Shown: positions 55,201 to 63,808 of the stretch, piece by piece | How the letters are laid out: each line of letters begins with the position of its first letter | Position numbering within the stretch: position 1 is the stretch's first letter | NCBI RefSeq assembly: GCF_035046485.1 | Contig: NC_085137.1 | Location: 481,548,252 to 481,612,251 of the forward strand | DNA length: 64,000 nucleotides | Origin: Aedes albopictus | Taxonomy: Eukaryota > Arthropoda > Insecta > Diptera > Culicidae | Reading direction: 5' to 3' | Position numbers and translations under genes: made by a program | The notes under the pieces: model-generated | Seen by the model: the letters and a program-made list of their open reading frames with translations, nothing else | Told to the model about the DNA's origin: nothing | Database searches by the model: none

Positions 55201-56280
55201 TGTAGCAATCACGTAACACAGTACAGCATGTAAAATATAATTGCATTGACCATCAACCATAACAATAAGAGCACGTATCTTGTCATCCATGCTACCTAAT
55301 TATTACTACGAGTGAGCTAGAAATAAATATCATTTTTAGCTCTGTGTGTTGTATGAACGACGAGATCCGGGCTTTTGGTATTTTCACGGAAGCCATTGAT
55401 TGTAACGGCTATGTTTGGATTCACTCAAATATTTATGTTCCTTAAAAGAATAGAAGCGTGTACACGCGGTTACATAGAAACATGCTTATGATAAGTAAAA
55501 AGAAAATCGTGTTAAATACTGTTCCTTTGAATTCCACTAAGAATTTGCATCCGTTGACAGATACGTATTTCGACCTTAGCTTTAAAGTCCTCAGTCGAGT
55601 CAAGTACAAGACACTGAAGACGACCTTACAGTTGAGGTCGAAATACGTATCTGTCAAAGGATGCAAATTCTTAGTGGAATTCAAAGGTACAGTACTTAAG
55701 CCGATTTTCATTTTACTTACAGATATTCCCCTAACAAGCACAGGTTCATCATCATCATGTTTATGATCATTTTTTTGTGTATTATCGAGATTGTTAGCCT
55801 GATGAGCAGCGGTTTCACTTATACCTAGTTTTATCCATGATTTTGATATCATTAATCGGGGCCAATCTCATTGCGTGTTGCTTAAATTCATGAATAACTT
55901 CTCATCCTCAATTGCGTTTCCAAATTTTAAAGCAACCAAGATTATCTGTTAGACAGGGCCGCCTGTGTCCTTAATAACGTGGGAAATTGTCAAAATTATT
56001 TCACACACATGCAATGCGCGCACATTTTTTTTACCCACCATATTTACTATCGACAGTTAAACCAATCGATGCAATTCACCCAAATAGCAATTGCATAACC
56101 ACCTACCTTGGCATCGCCGATCTGTGTCTCTTTGGTCAACTCCACGTCTTGCCTCCGTTCGGCCTTGTCGCTTTTCGGCGTCTTCGAGCTGTCCTGTGGT
56201 CTGCCATAACTGGAATGGGCTTGCTGCATCAATATCACTACAAGGCATAGCATGGCCACTGCTCTGCATTGGAAGATCAT
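40254..56280 (-). CDS. Predicted secreted protein of unknown function, large first intron
   Basis: Exon 1 (56,280-56,107) encodes a signal peptide with hydrophobic core VAMLCLVVILM, then a charged stretch ending GDAK at donor AAG|GTAGGT. Downstream exons: 40,905-about 40,840 (acceptor TTGCAG; donor uncertain), 40,728-40,606, 40,534-40,403 and 40,340-40,254 (ends LGSKIIELE). All these borders are phase 0. The last three exons are well supported: GTAAAC and GTAAGA donors, CACAG, ATAG and TTTCAG acceptors. If one gene, the protein is about 193 residues and rich in Lys, Asp and Glu, without recognised domain. The roughly 15.2-kb first intron is full of repeats. A TGA at 40,740-40,738 lies in frame between exon 2 and exon 3. 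Linking exon 1 to the rest rests on phase and the missing start downstream. Confidence 0.55.
41149..41505. mobile_element. Foldback element with partial end duplication
   Basis: Arms of about 150 bp end in CAATAGGACAGAT and its inverse; shared words include TAGTAATGAGCTGAATTTT. The first 50 bp are present again just outside (41,099-41,148) as a direct duplication. Confidence 0.65.
41865..41945 (-). mobile_element. tRNA-like SINE head
   Basis: On the minus strand TAGCCGTGCTGGTTAGAGCG is followed by the B box GGTTCGATTCC. The body is short or not recognised. The 160-codon minus frame across it is an artefact. Confidence 0.5.
42280..43185. mobile_element. TIR element R2, copy 1
   Basis: The ends share CATATATCTCAGGACTC followed by CACTTAGAAAGTTG, inverted at the right end. 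A 273-bp element is nested inside. Copy 2 lies inverted at 43,752-44,420. Internal words (GAGCCCAAATTTGTACC) recall the arms of the CAGGGGAT family. Confidence 0.6.
42512..42784. mobile_element. 273-bp TIR element nested in R2 copy 1
   Basis: The ends TTGAGGGG and CCCCTCAA continue as AAAGGGGTGTA and its inverse. The inverted R2 copy (near 44,150) is continuous at this site, which confirms an insertion. Confidence 0.65.
43323..43400. repeat. Short inverted element, ACGTCTGTTTGTCT type
   Basis: GTGTTACGTCTGTTTGTCTC faces a decayed inverse CACAGACAGCAAGACGTAGC. It is related to the ends of the 263-bp element at 62,064. Confidence 0.45.
43537..43749. mobile_element. 213-bp TIR element, twin of the one at 24,785
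   Basis: The ends GGGAATCGCGCCACTTGGGC and a near-exact inverse are flanked by TA. It has the same length as the 24,785 copy and the same inner word AACTCAGTCAA. Confidence 0.75.
43752..44420. mobile_element. TIR element R2, copy 2 (inverted)
   Basis: Matches 42,280-43,185 in opposite orientation without the nested 273-bp element. Confidence 0.6.
44421..44985. other. No gene seen
   Basis: AT-rich, with vague similarity to R2-type words (GCACCGCCTAGTGG). No gene was recognised. Confidence 0.35.
44986..45256. mobile_element. Foldback element with C-run and CACTTTTTGTC arms
   Basis: AATAAGGCTGATACAAATTT at the left is mirrored at the right by GTAACGGCCTAATG after AAATATTT. A run of about 18 C follows the left arm and CCCCCC precedes the right. 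Confidence 0.55.
45257..46129. other. Repeat fragments, no gene seen
   Basis: A hairpin at 45,748-45,825 has arms CCGTGAATCGCATAT/ATGCGATTCACGG. TTTTGGCCA words recur between 45,630 and 46,030. No gene was recognised. Confidence 0.4.
46130..46835. repeat. Interspersed repeat R1, copy C
   Basis: Corresponds to 12,050-13,030 of copy A without the SINE, with over 90% identity by eye. Truncated at both ends. The intact site at 46,190 marks the pre-SINE state. Confidence 0.7.
47040..47880. repeat. Degenerate ~320-bp tandem repeat
   Basis: About 2.6 units. The landmark CCAAACTA recurs at 47,171, 47,491 and 47,813, and TTCACTCT...TCGGC words keep the same spacing. ORFs are artefacts. Confidence 0.55.
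47881..50595. repeat. 12-bp minisatellite (GGAATTCCTCCA), 2.7 kb, with polarity switch
   Basis: Hundreds of degenerate units of AATTCCTCCAGG. Up to about 48,890 the plus strand carries TTCCTCCA; after that it carries the inverse TGGAGGAA. Because 12 is a multiple of 3, long frames appear on both strands (EFLQEFLQ-type repeats); they are not genes. A P1 palindromic element is inserted at 49,898-50,172. Confidence 0.9.
49898..50172 (-). mobile_element. Palindromic element P1, copy 2
   Basis: Arms meet near 50,051 (TATATAGTGGATAACTGAC). It has the same core GACAGATACGCGTATTTCGA as the copy at 21,946. The non-palindromic tail (ACTTTTCGAACCCTCTAAGC) is on the left, so the element is inverted relative to copy 1. 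Confidence 0.75.
50596..51462. other. No gene seen
   Basis: AT-rich. At 51,065-51,110 the sequence CTGAAGACGGCC...GGCCGAAACG resembles the core of the palindromic elements (see findings). No gene. Confidence 0.4.
51463..51840 (+). mobile_element. SINE family A, nearly complete
   Basis: The head is truncated before the A box; B box GGTTCGATCCC is at about 51,487. The body and the end GCGCTGTAGAGTAAGAG match 270-704 in inverse. An A-rich tail follows. Confidence 0.75.
51841..52439. other. No gene seen
   Basis: Short open frames only; nothing was recognised. Confidence 0.35.
52440..52811. repeat. Repeat leader module with (TG)n tract
   Basis: Begins GCCTTTCTCGTGCACCAAGG with a partly self-complementary GTGTACCGAAAGGC. 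A TGTGTATG microsatellite lies at 52,578-52,625, leading into the 144-bp array. Arrangements of this type are widespread in mosquito repeats; the element class is unknown to me. Confidence 0.5.
52812..54260. repeat. 144-bp tandem array
   Basis: Four near-identical units, with landmark CATGCATGCGACA at about 52,826, 52,970, 53,114 and 53,258, then decayed units to about 54,260. Each contains GGAACCGGTTCCGG, a palindrome. The unit is 48 codons long, so a repeat frame of 190 codons stays open; it has no start context or domain and is not called as a gene. Confidence 0.85.
54261..54959. other. No gene seen
   Basis: Mixed sequence without recognisable features. Confidence 0.35.
54960..55140 (-). 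mobile_element. tRNA-derived SINE (family D)
   Basis: On the minus strand the head GTGTGATGGTTAGAACACTT leads to the B box GGATCGAATCCC near 55,090, and the body ends AATCTCGTTAATACAGATAA. Fragments of the same body occur near 55,778 and 56,937. Confidence 0.6.
55493..55755 (+). mobile_element. Palindromic retroposon-like element P2, copy 1
   Basis: The palindromic body (arms share GACAGATACGTATTTCGAC and inverse) is followed by a unique tail ending TTCATCATCATCATG. Flanks CATGCTTATGAT (55,481-55,492) and CATGTTTATGAT (55,756-55,767) are a 12-bp duplication with one change. A simple-repeat 3' tail plus long target duplication is a retrotransposition signature. Confidence 0.7.
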
Positions 56281-56435
56281 TTCTGGGGTCCTAAAATTCT
56301 GAAATTGTCTATCATCAAAATAGATGTGTCCTCGATCCGAATTTCCGATGCAACCACAAACTTTACTCGACACTCTAGGTAGTCGTTAATGCAGCAGCAC
56401 TCTAATTGATCCTAATTCGAAACTCTAGCTTCCAC

Positions 56436-56470
56436 GATCAGTACCTCCGATTGTCAACGGCGAACTGACC
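56436..56470 (-). promoter_or_regulatory. Predicted Inr + DPE promoter of the secreted-protein gene
   Basis: On the minus strand TCAGTTC matches the initiator TCAKTY with the A at 56,466. GATCGT at +28 to +33 matches five of six DPE positions. It would give a 186-nt 5' UTR before ATG 56,280. Confidence 0.4.
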
Positions 56471-56799
56471 GCAAACACCTCGTCCAAAATCTAATGGATT
56501 CATCTGCGTGAGGGGTGTGAAATAGAGAACTCGTTGCGCCGAAAAAGCGTGCTCAGATATTTCGGCAGCTTTTCGGTGTGGTTCATTGACGATCCGAGTC
56601 CGATGATAATTATCTAACGCGCACAACCCGTACGCGAGAGGCGATGCAGCATCAAACAATGTTCATCCGAAGCATGCTGCTCTGCTGCACAAAGGCGGTG
56701 ACGAATCAGAAAACTAATAATTCGACTTGACATCGTTTTCGGTGCGCTTTTTTGGCAGCTTGTGTGATGCGCTCTTAGAATGCATATTTTGATAGGTTT

Positions 56800-57695
56800 T
56801 AATTTGATCTGATATCACTAACTCACAAATTAAAAACTTTTATCAACGACTGACATCAGCTCACCAGAATTGAGTTTCATTTTTTTATGAAATTGATAAT
56901 CCAAGACTGTTTGAAAAAGGATGTTATTATCATTATTTATCTTTATTATCGAGATTTTCAGCCCTCGGCTGGTTCATCTTGTAAAAAGAAGGATGTTATC
57001 CAATGATGGAAATCTAGTGATCATGATCAGATTTCGAATGTGTCGCGGTCGAACGGCATCGCGCGATCATAGCAACAACGATAACATTTTGTCGTCAAGC
57101 ATCATAACAAACTTCGGTCCGAGAAGAATGATTCGCTCGGCATGTGCGGGCGCGATGCGATCGTTATCATGAAGTCGAAATGATAAATTAGTGATTTCAT
57201 TCACTTTTTGAGCATTCTTGGTGATTTAACTTCCAGATATGCTTATGAACGTATCATTTCGATTCATGAATGCGGCTTACGGGTGCATACGTGGCAACAA
57301 TGTGATGAATAAAATTTATCATGACTTGTAACATGATCCGATAACGGGTCATCACGCGATAAAGCGTGCATCAGATGCTTTGATTGTTCTGTGATACGAG
57401 CACGGTGTGAGGCGTCGGCATCATGCTACTGCAAGAACAAGGCTATCTTGGATTATTCGTATCCTGTATCATTTATCGCTTGAAGTGATTTTCTGCCATC
57501 CTTGATGTTATCTTAAATTCTATTAACTTGCGCTTTGATGAACCGATTCTATATATTTTATCATACATTTTTGAAAGGTAACACTGCTCAAGTGGAGTCA
57601 AATATGTCAAATAGATTTTATATTTTAATTTTCAAATAAATTGAACTTGATTTCAGCAGCATTTCAATGTGTATCATAGACACAAATTGATAGTA
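56800..57695. other. No gene seen
   Basis: AT-rich with GATCATGATC-type words near 57,000-57,170. No ORF with a domain. Confidence 0.35.
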
Positions 57696-57707
57696 CCAAT
57701 AAGCAAT

Positions 57708-58245
57708 TTGATGTTCGTTACGACTGTTGGTGTTTGAACCGGCAGAGGGGGTGTTTTCGGCCTTGGCAGTCTCTAAACGTGATGATGATGATTAACCTGG
57801 GCTTGTTAGGGGAATATCTGTAAATAAAAGAAAATCGGGTTAAGTACGGTTCCTTTGAATTCCACTAAGAATTTGCATCCTTTGACAGATACGTATTTCG
57901 ACCTCAACTGTAAGGTCGTCTTCAGTGTCTTGTACTTGACTCGAAGTCGAGTCAAGTACAAGACACTGAAGACGACCTTACAGTTGAGGTCGAAATACGT
58001 ATCTGTCAAAGGATGCAAATTCTTAGTGGAATTCAAAGGAACCGTACTTAACCCGATTTTCTTTTATTTATTAGTCTCTAAACGTTTGCAAAAACGATTA
58101 TTGCATTTTGACCCGATGGTTTCGGTTATTTATTCAACCATTTCCAAGGATTAAATAAATAACCGAAACCGTCGGGTTAAAATGCAATAATCGTTTTTGC
58201 AAACGTTTAGAGACTGCCAAGGCCGAAAACACCCCCTCTGCCGGT
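57708..58245 (-). mobile_element. Palindromic element P3, interrupted by P2 copy 2
   Basis: Arms CCGGCAGAGGGGGTGTTTTC (57,739) and inverse (to 58,244), with centre near 58,140. The left part outside the palindrome (57,708-57,738) looks like a tail. Flanks CCAATAAGCAAT (57,696) and CCAATAAACAAT (58,246) are a candidate 12-bp duplication with one change. Confidence 0.65.
57781..58072 (-). mobile_element. Palindromic retroposon-like element P2, copy 2
   Basis: The 250-bp palindrome 57,821-58,070 appears near-perfect. The tail is on the left (GATGATGATGATTAACC), so it has inverse orientation to copy 1. A 13-bp exact target duplication AGTCTCTAAACGT occurs at 57,768-57,780 and 58,073-58,085. It landed in the left arm of P3. 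Confidence 0.8.
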
Positions 58246-58257
58246 CCAATAAACAAT

Positions 58258-59284
58258 GATATTTTAATTTCAAAGGGGACCCAGAAGGTTTTAGGGAGTT
58301 TCAGGAAAACTTCAGGGTGGTTTCACAGAGATATCAAAGCGCTTTAGTGCGTTCCCAATGGCAATGGAGTAGTACGACATGCATTAAATACTAGGCCTGT
58401 CCACTTTTGTAAAAATGTTCTCTGATTCTCAAGTCCACCCCATATTTTGATTGGCATCCAAAAAGAAGTAACTGGTCAAAATTTCAGCCAAATCCATTAA
58501 AATTAAGAGGTGCATCAAATCAATTTTTTGATTTTCGACATTTTGCTGCAGACGCCACGCGCATGCATGCGATTCCACCGATCCCGTTATCGTACGATCA
58601 GATGCGTGCGTGAGAATGTATGGGAAAATGGAAGGTCGCCTAACGTTTTCATCGATATATCATTGTTGCGGTCAATGCACACCTAATTTTTTTTTATTGT
58701 TTTGAAAAGTTTAGGCTCTCAGGTTTCTAATGATGAGTTCGGATTTGAAATCGGTGGTTGCGAACACAGCGAAAATCGCGATTTAATGATAAAATTAAAA
58801 ATGGCGATCAAATCCAAGATGGCTGCCAACAATTTTTCAACTTCAAATGAAAGGTCTATATTTTCCCTTGATAGAAACGTGAAGTTTGTATATGTTACAA
58901 CATTAAATTTTGAGATATTATGCGATAAATTAGGTGCAATTTGATAAAAAATCGTCATTTTTGTCACCTTGTCAGCCCCTTGCCGAAGCGAGGGGTCCAT
59001 CAATTTACCCGAACCAAAGTGGTTTTCATCCTTTTTTATCATATTCTAGCGAATAAGCAAGAAAAATTTGAAATCCCAGACTTTATGTAAAAGGCGGCCT
59101 AGTTTCAGCGAGAATTACTCATTGCATCCCAATTTAGATAGAACCTATTTTTTACCACTTCCACAAGCATTAACCAATTACTTCTATGCTTCTTCACAAT
59201 AACTTTTTAGTGAATTCTAGTATTTCTTGTACTTGTTTTGCAAAACATGAAGTTTATCATGTGACAACGTAGATAGGTTTCGGA
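58258..59284. other. No gene seen
   Basis: Open frames at 58,702-58,944 (+) and 58,719-59,042 (-) overlap on opposite strands, with no domain. The sequence is AT-rich; probably repeat-derived. Confidence 0.35.
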
Positions 59285-59520
59285 AACAGTCAAGGATTGT
59301 CCTCTTCCCCGAGGGATACAGGTTCTCAGAATACCATTATTAAGAGTAGCCAATGTGGCCAAACAGTGAAACAACTTCCAGTGAACTTATTTGGCATAAT
59401 TATGAAGAATGATATAATCGCAAAATATACTGTAAAACCAATCAGCAATTTGCCTCTTCCCCGGGGGACCAGGATCCGGAACGCCACTGAAGGTGGCCAT
59501 AGGTGCTGAAACTACTACTA
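59285..59520. repeat. Degenerate ~155-bp tandem, two units
   Basis: CCTCTTCCCCGAGGG (59,299) and CCTCTTCCCCGGGGG (59,453) head two units with similar following sequence. A related pair lies at 62,510-62,740. Confidence 0.5.
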
Positions 59521-60739
59521 ATGTACGTATTTATTAAATTAATGAAAGATGGTCGCAAGACGGTAAAATTAGCCATACCATACCTCCTTATTCAGCAGCG
59601 GTCAAACTGTACCGCGATTCCGTTTCGGACAAGGTTTCGGATGTGCAACAATTTCGTTTTTCTTCCAAAACAATATGCACTACCGCACCAACAATCTGAA
59701 CTGAACAAAGTAAACAGGAATTATAACGGGACTTAATTTCTAATTGGAACGTCTTGACTGGGCACACTGAAAAACGAAGGTACCTAAAAGTAAGTTCATT
59801 CCACCCAACTTCGAGGTTGCGTGCGGGAAGCCAATTTTGAGTTGCTGGAGTCGATGTTTAGGTAGGTAGTTTGCATTTAGGCGTATACGGCCAAAGTACC
59901 TAAAGTCAAGGTTCTTTTTACTCAACCGTCAGTTAAAATTACTCAACTTTCGGTACTGTGCCACTTACTCAATTTTGGCTTCCCGCACCGAACTCTCAAA
60001 GTTGGTTTGTTTTGCTATTCACTCTCTGACAACAATAAAGAGAGTGAATGAAACAGGATGCAAAAAAGAACTCAAAAGTGAGTTTAAAAATACTCAAATT
60101 TGGGTTCTCTTGTTTTTCAGTGCACACTGAAAAATATTTTAACCCAGAGAATAAGTTTAAAATACTCAAATTTGGCTAAACAGCTTTTAGTTTTTACTCA
60201 GCATTGGGTTGTTTTTCCCCTCGCCCCACACGAATGTTGTCAAAAACTAAGAGAGAAGCACCGACACATGCGTGCTGCTCCGTGGAAGAAGCCAAATTTG
60301 GGTTATCTTGACTAAACCCAAATTTGCGTCAAATAAAGCCTCCGCTGGGTGAAAATAACTTACCACTGGGTGAAAATTTTTGCCGCGATCAAATGAGAAC
60401 TACTTAGTGACCACTATCGCGGTTTGACGCAAATTTGAGTAATTCCACGGAGGTGCTGGATTGCGTCAAAAGAACTTAAATTTGGGTTGATTTGTAGTTC
60501 CGCGCAGATGGTACGAACCTAGGTATTTACATATTCTCAGGTAGTCTTAGATGTCAAAACTGGCTGAGCGGCCATTCAATTTTTCACCGTGAGAAATTCT
60601 GAAAACAAATCCCCCGCCTCCTCAAATTCCTTTGAAATTTCGCTTCCTCTGCTTTTCTCCACAAACTAAACGTCATGCTCAACCCCGAGCTCAACCTTAC
60701 AATATATAAAAACCGTGGTACGAACAAGAATCTGCAGGC

Positions 60740-61170
60740 GATGAGCCTTTGCACGAATCTCGCCTACTGCTCACTCCCACAGAAAATTTGAAAACAGCGC
60801 GCAAATTTGACTTTTAAGCTAGTATGACACTCTTTGACCAATGCCAAATATTTGACCACTTTTGACAGTTAAATTTTGACCAAGGTGTACATGGCAAACA
60901 AAAATATTTGTCACTCTCGAAAAACGAATAGGGACAAACAGAGCCAAACAACCTGCCAAAATTTATCTGTCAAAAGTGGTCAAATATTTGGCGTCTGGGC
61001 AAAGAGTGTAATAGCACCCTTACTGTGCGCGCTGTTTTCAAATCAGTAACAAATTTTGAAAACGACGTATAATCAATGCTACACCATTGATTATACGTCG
61101 TTTTCAAAATTTGTTACTGAAATGTTCTGTGGGAGTGAGCAGGACAGGGCAAATTCGTGCAGAGGCTCAT
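60740..61170. mobile_element. Foldback element containing a 76-bp MITE
   Basis: Left arm CTGCTCACTCCCACAGAA (60,767) and right arm TTCTGTGGGAGTGAGCAG (61,125) are inverses. A second inverted pair GCCAAATATTTGACCACTTT lies inside. The MITE at 61,044 split the right arm. Confidence 0.7.
61044..61119. mobile_element. 76-bp palindromic MITE, copy 1
   Basis: Ends CAGTAACAAATTTTGAAAAC and exact inverse, with centre CAATGCTACACCATTG. Target duplication AAAT at 61,040-61,043 and 61,120-61,123. Confidence 0.9.
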
Positions 61171-61866
61171 GGGAGCTTTCCCAGAACTGTCAAACGAAAG
61201 CATAACAAGAGATGCTAGGCGAAATGCATTTTACTTTTCGAGAGCGCCTGCACGGAACCGCCAAACTACCCAAAATTGAGTTCTTTTGACGCAATCCCAT
61301 AGTTCCGCCCAATAAGCCAAATTTGAGTAAATCGATTAAACTCACACTAGGTAAATTGCCTTTACCTCCAGCAAAAAAATATACTTAAGAGTAGGTAAAT
61401 TCAACCCAAGACCCCCCCTCATTCAACCCAAATTTGAGTATACCTACATTTACTCAAAATTGGCTTATTGGGCTCATGGACCCCCATTGGGTAGATGCAT
61501 CTCTGTTTGTTTTTGACAACATCGGTGGGGAAAAGAGGGAAAACAACCTAATTTTGGGTAACTAGTTTATTCGATATACTCAGCTTTGAGTAAAATCGAC
61601 CCAAAAATTAGGTAGTTTGATTTCTCCGTGTGCGCATGCATTTAATACACACCTAAATAATTTCATTCATTTTGTGGGTTTGTAAACCAGTTGAGTTTAA
61701 ATTCTGAATTGCTTGCTAATAATTATTGGATGAACAATGTCTGAAATTTCAAGCGATTAATTGGCTGAACGCTGATTGAAATTTCAAGCGAGGTAAACTT
61801 TATGGTTTCGAGTAGAATATAACCCCGTGATTTGGTTCGATAAGCGCTGCTCCTGTGACATGAATT

Positions 61867-61942
61867 CAGTAACAAATTTTGAAAACGACATATAATCAAT
61901 GGTGTAGCATTGATTATACGTCGTTTTCAAAATTTGTTACTG
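61867..61942. mobile_element. 76-bp palindromic MITE, copy 2
   Basis: Same element with the centre inverted (CAATGGTGTAGCATTG). Target duplication AATT at 61,863-61,866 and 61,943-61,946. Confidence 0.9.
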
Positions 61943-62063
61943 AATTATCCATTACGATCGGTAGAAACCCTGCTGGAATATTTTATAAGTGCATGGTCCA
62001 ACGCAAACTATGGAAATGAAAAGAAGTGGAAAAAGGAAGAAACGCAAAAGTGAAACGCTAATT

Positions 62064-62326
62064 CACAGACAAACAGACGTAACACCTTGAACAATTTTTA
62101 TGGAAATCCATCGCCCAGTTCACACTACCATCACCTGGTGGAAAAGTTGCACGAATCACTGTGTTGTGCAATGTCGTCAACAGAAGGCACTAGTGTGAAA
62201 CGTCAAACGCATAGAAAAACGATGCGCGCGCCTCTGGTTGTGAAAGCTACAACTATGAAAATTTAAAATGATCGTTAAAAGCGTGGTCGATGGAAATTTC
62301 GCAAGTGTTACGTCTGTTTGTCTGTG
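62064..62326. mobile_element. 263-bp TIR element, CACAGACAAACAGACG type
   Basis: Perfect 22-bp inverted ends beginning CACAGACAAACAGACGTAAC. Target duplication GCTAATT at 62,057-62,063 and 62,327-62,333. No ORF; the superfamily is unassigned. Confidence 0.85.
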
Positions 62327-62479
62327 GCTAATTCCAGAGAGGAAGTGATGCTGAAAGAGTGGCTACCTTGGAAGTCATTCTGTTAACTATCTTTGAACCG
62401 CACGGTCCATCTTAGTACGCGCGCGTAAATTTTTGACTGTTTCTTAAATTTGGAAAAACTACGAACCTAATTTGTGGAT

Positions 62480-62760
62480 ACGACAGACGGGTTTTAAAAC
62501 CATCGGATATTTTCCTCTTCATGAGGGGAACCATAATCCCGAAATGGTCCTGAAAGTGGCTAATGAAGTAGAAAAGTTCCGAAATGACTTCTAATGGACG
62601 AATTTTAGAATATCATGAAAAATTATGTGTCGATAGATTGGTTTCAAAAACATCCCCAAATTGTCCGCTTCCCCAGGGGAACTATAATTCCGGAACGGTC
62701 CTAAATGTGGCCAATGTGGCCCATAGGAAGTCAACATGAACTCTAGTTAAGTTATTCTAA
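62480..62760. repeat. Degenerate ~155-bp tandem, two units
   Basis: GAGGGGAACCATAATCCCG and AGGGGAACTATAATTCCGG head two units, related to 59,285-59,520. Confidence 0.5.
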
Positions 62761-63132
62761 TAAATTATGAAATTATGATAAGCTGTGAACTTATATAATC
62801 CTTGTTAAGACTTTTCGCCACCATTTCTATGGAGCCGCATCACTTCAAATTGTGTAAGGAGGCAAAAGTGGGATTCAGTGTCCCACTTTGGCTCCTTACA
62901 CTCCTTGAGACCACATTTTTTTTTCCGAAACGCCACTAACTACTCTTAAGAATTCCTTGAGCACTCTTTTGCTATTTCTCTTACAAGATAGTGATAAAAA
63001 TAATAATAATGACACAATAAATGTTGCTCTAGGATCCCTTAGCCCAAAATAAACCGGGAATACGACAAGCCTGTAAAGATTTTGGCTCATATAATTTGCA
63101 TAATACACCACCCTGGAAATACCAACTCAATC
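62761..63132. other. No gene seen
   Basis: A short inverted pair GTGTAAGGAGGCAAAAGTGG/CCACTTTGGCTCCTTACAC lies at 62,853-62,901. Nothing else. Confidence 0.4.
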
Positions 63133-63808
63133 GTACACGCAGAAAAATGGCGCTTGTTTAAAATAATAAAACGCATGGTTGATATTCAAACTGAGAAGTT
63201 ACTTATTCCAAAGTTATATTTAATTGTTTTCATTTAGAGTTTATCGATAAAAACAACCGATAACCATCATTTCATATAATGTCAAAAATTTCATTTGTTT
63301 CAACAAAATAAAAACCATAAACAAGGTCCGAAAGCACTCACACATCTATAAAATGCTTACACCAACATCGCCACAACGAAGAAGGTGCAGCTTTGACCGT
63401 AATGGATAACGCGCAGGTACTCACGACAGCATCCTAAAAAAGTTGATCGGTTTCGCCTTTTTTGTCTTTTTTTAGTCGTTCTCCTCCCCATCCGCTTACC
63501 GACGGTCTAAAAATAGATTTCCGAGCTGCCGCAGTTGCTGCCGTCACCAACACAATAACATTCCGGGTTTGTTAGTGGCAAAAGTGCAGTCGTTTGAATC
63601 AATCCATTATTTCATGTTGAAAATAATAAATCTCTGTTTGTTTTAACAAACTGTCAAAAATTTCGACAAATGAAAATATTTGTATTATCAAACAATAGAA
63701 CAGTCCAGTTTAAACTAGAAATCAGTTTGTCGCTATAGTAAACTGAAAAATCGGTTGATTTGAACTAGAATTTGATTGTGTTTACAATTTATTTTTCTGC
63801 GTATACAG
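63133..63808. mobile_element. TIR element with TACACGCAGAAAAAT ends
   Basis: TACACGCAGAAAAATGG at the left faces ATTTTTCTGCGTATAC at the right. AT-rich interior without transposase. Element ends of this type are common in insects; the class is open. Confidence 0.5.

Larger units (their letters stand above)
59760..61640. repeat. Cluster of foldback elements with ACCCAAATTTGAGTA words
   Basis: CACACTGAAAAAC at 59,762 pairs with GTTTTTCAGTG at 60,113. The next unit starts at once with GCACACTGAAAAAT at 60,122. CTCAAATTTGGG or its inverse recurs more than ten times to 61,640. No ORF. Confidence 0.6.
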
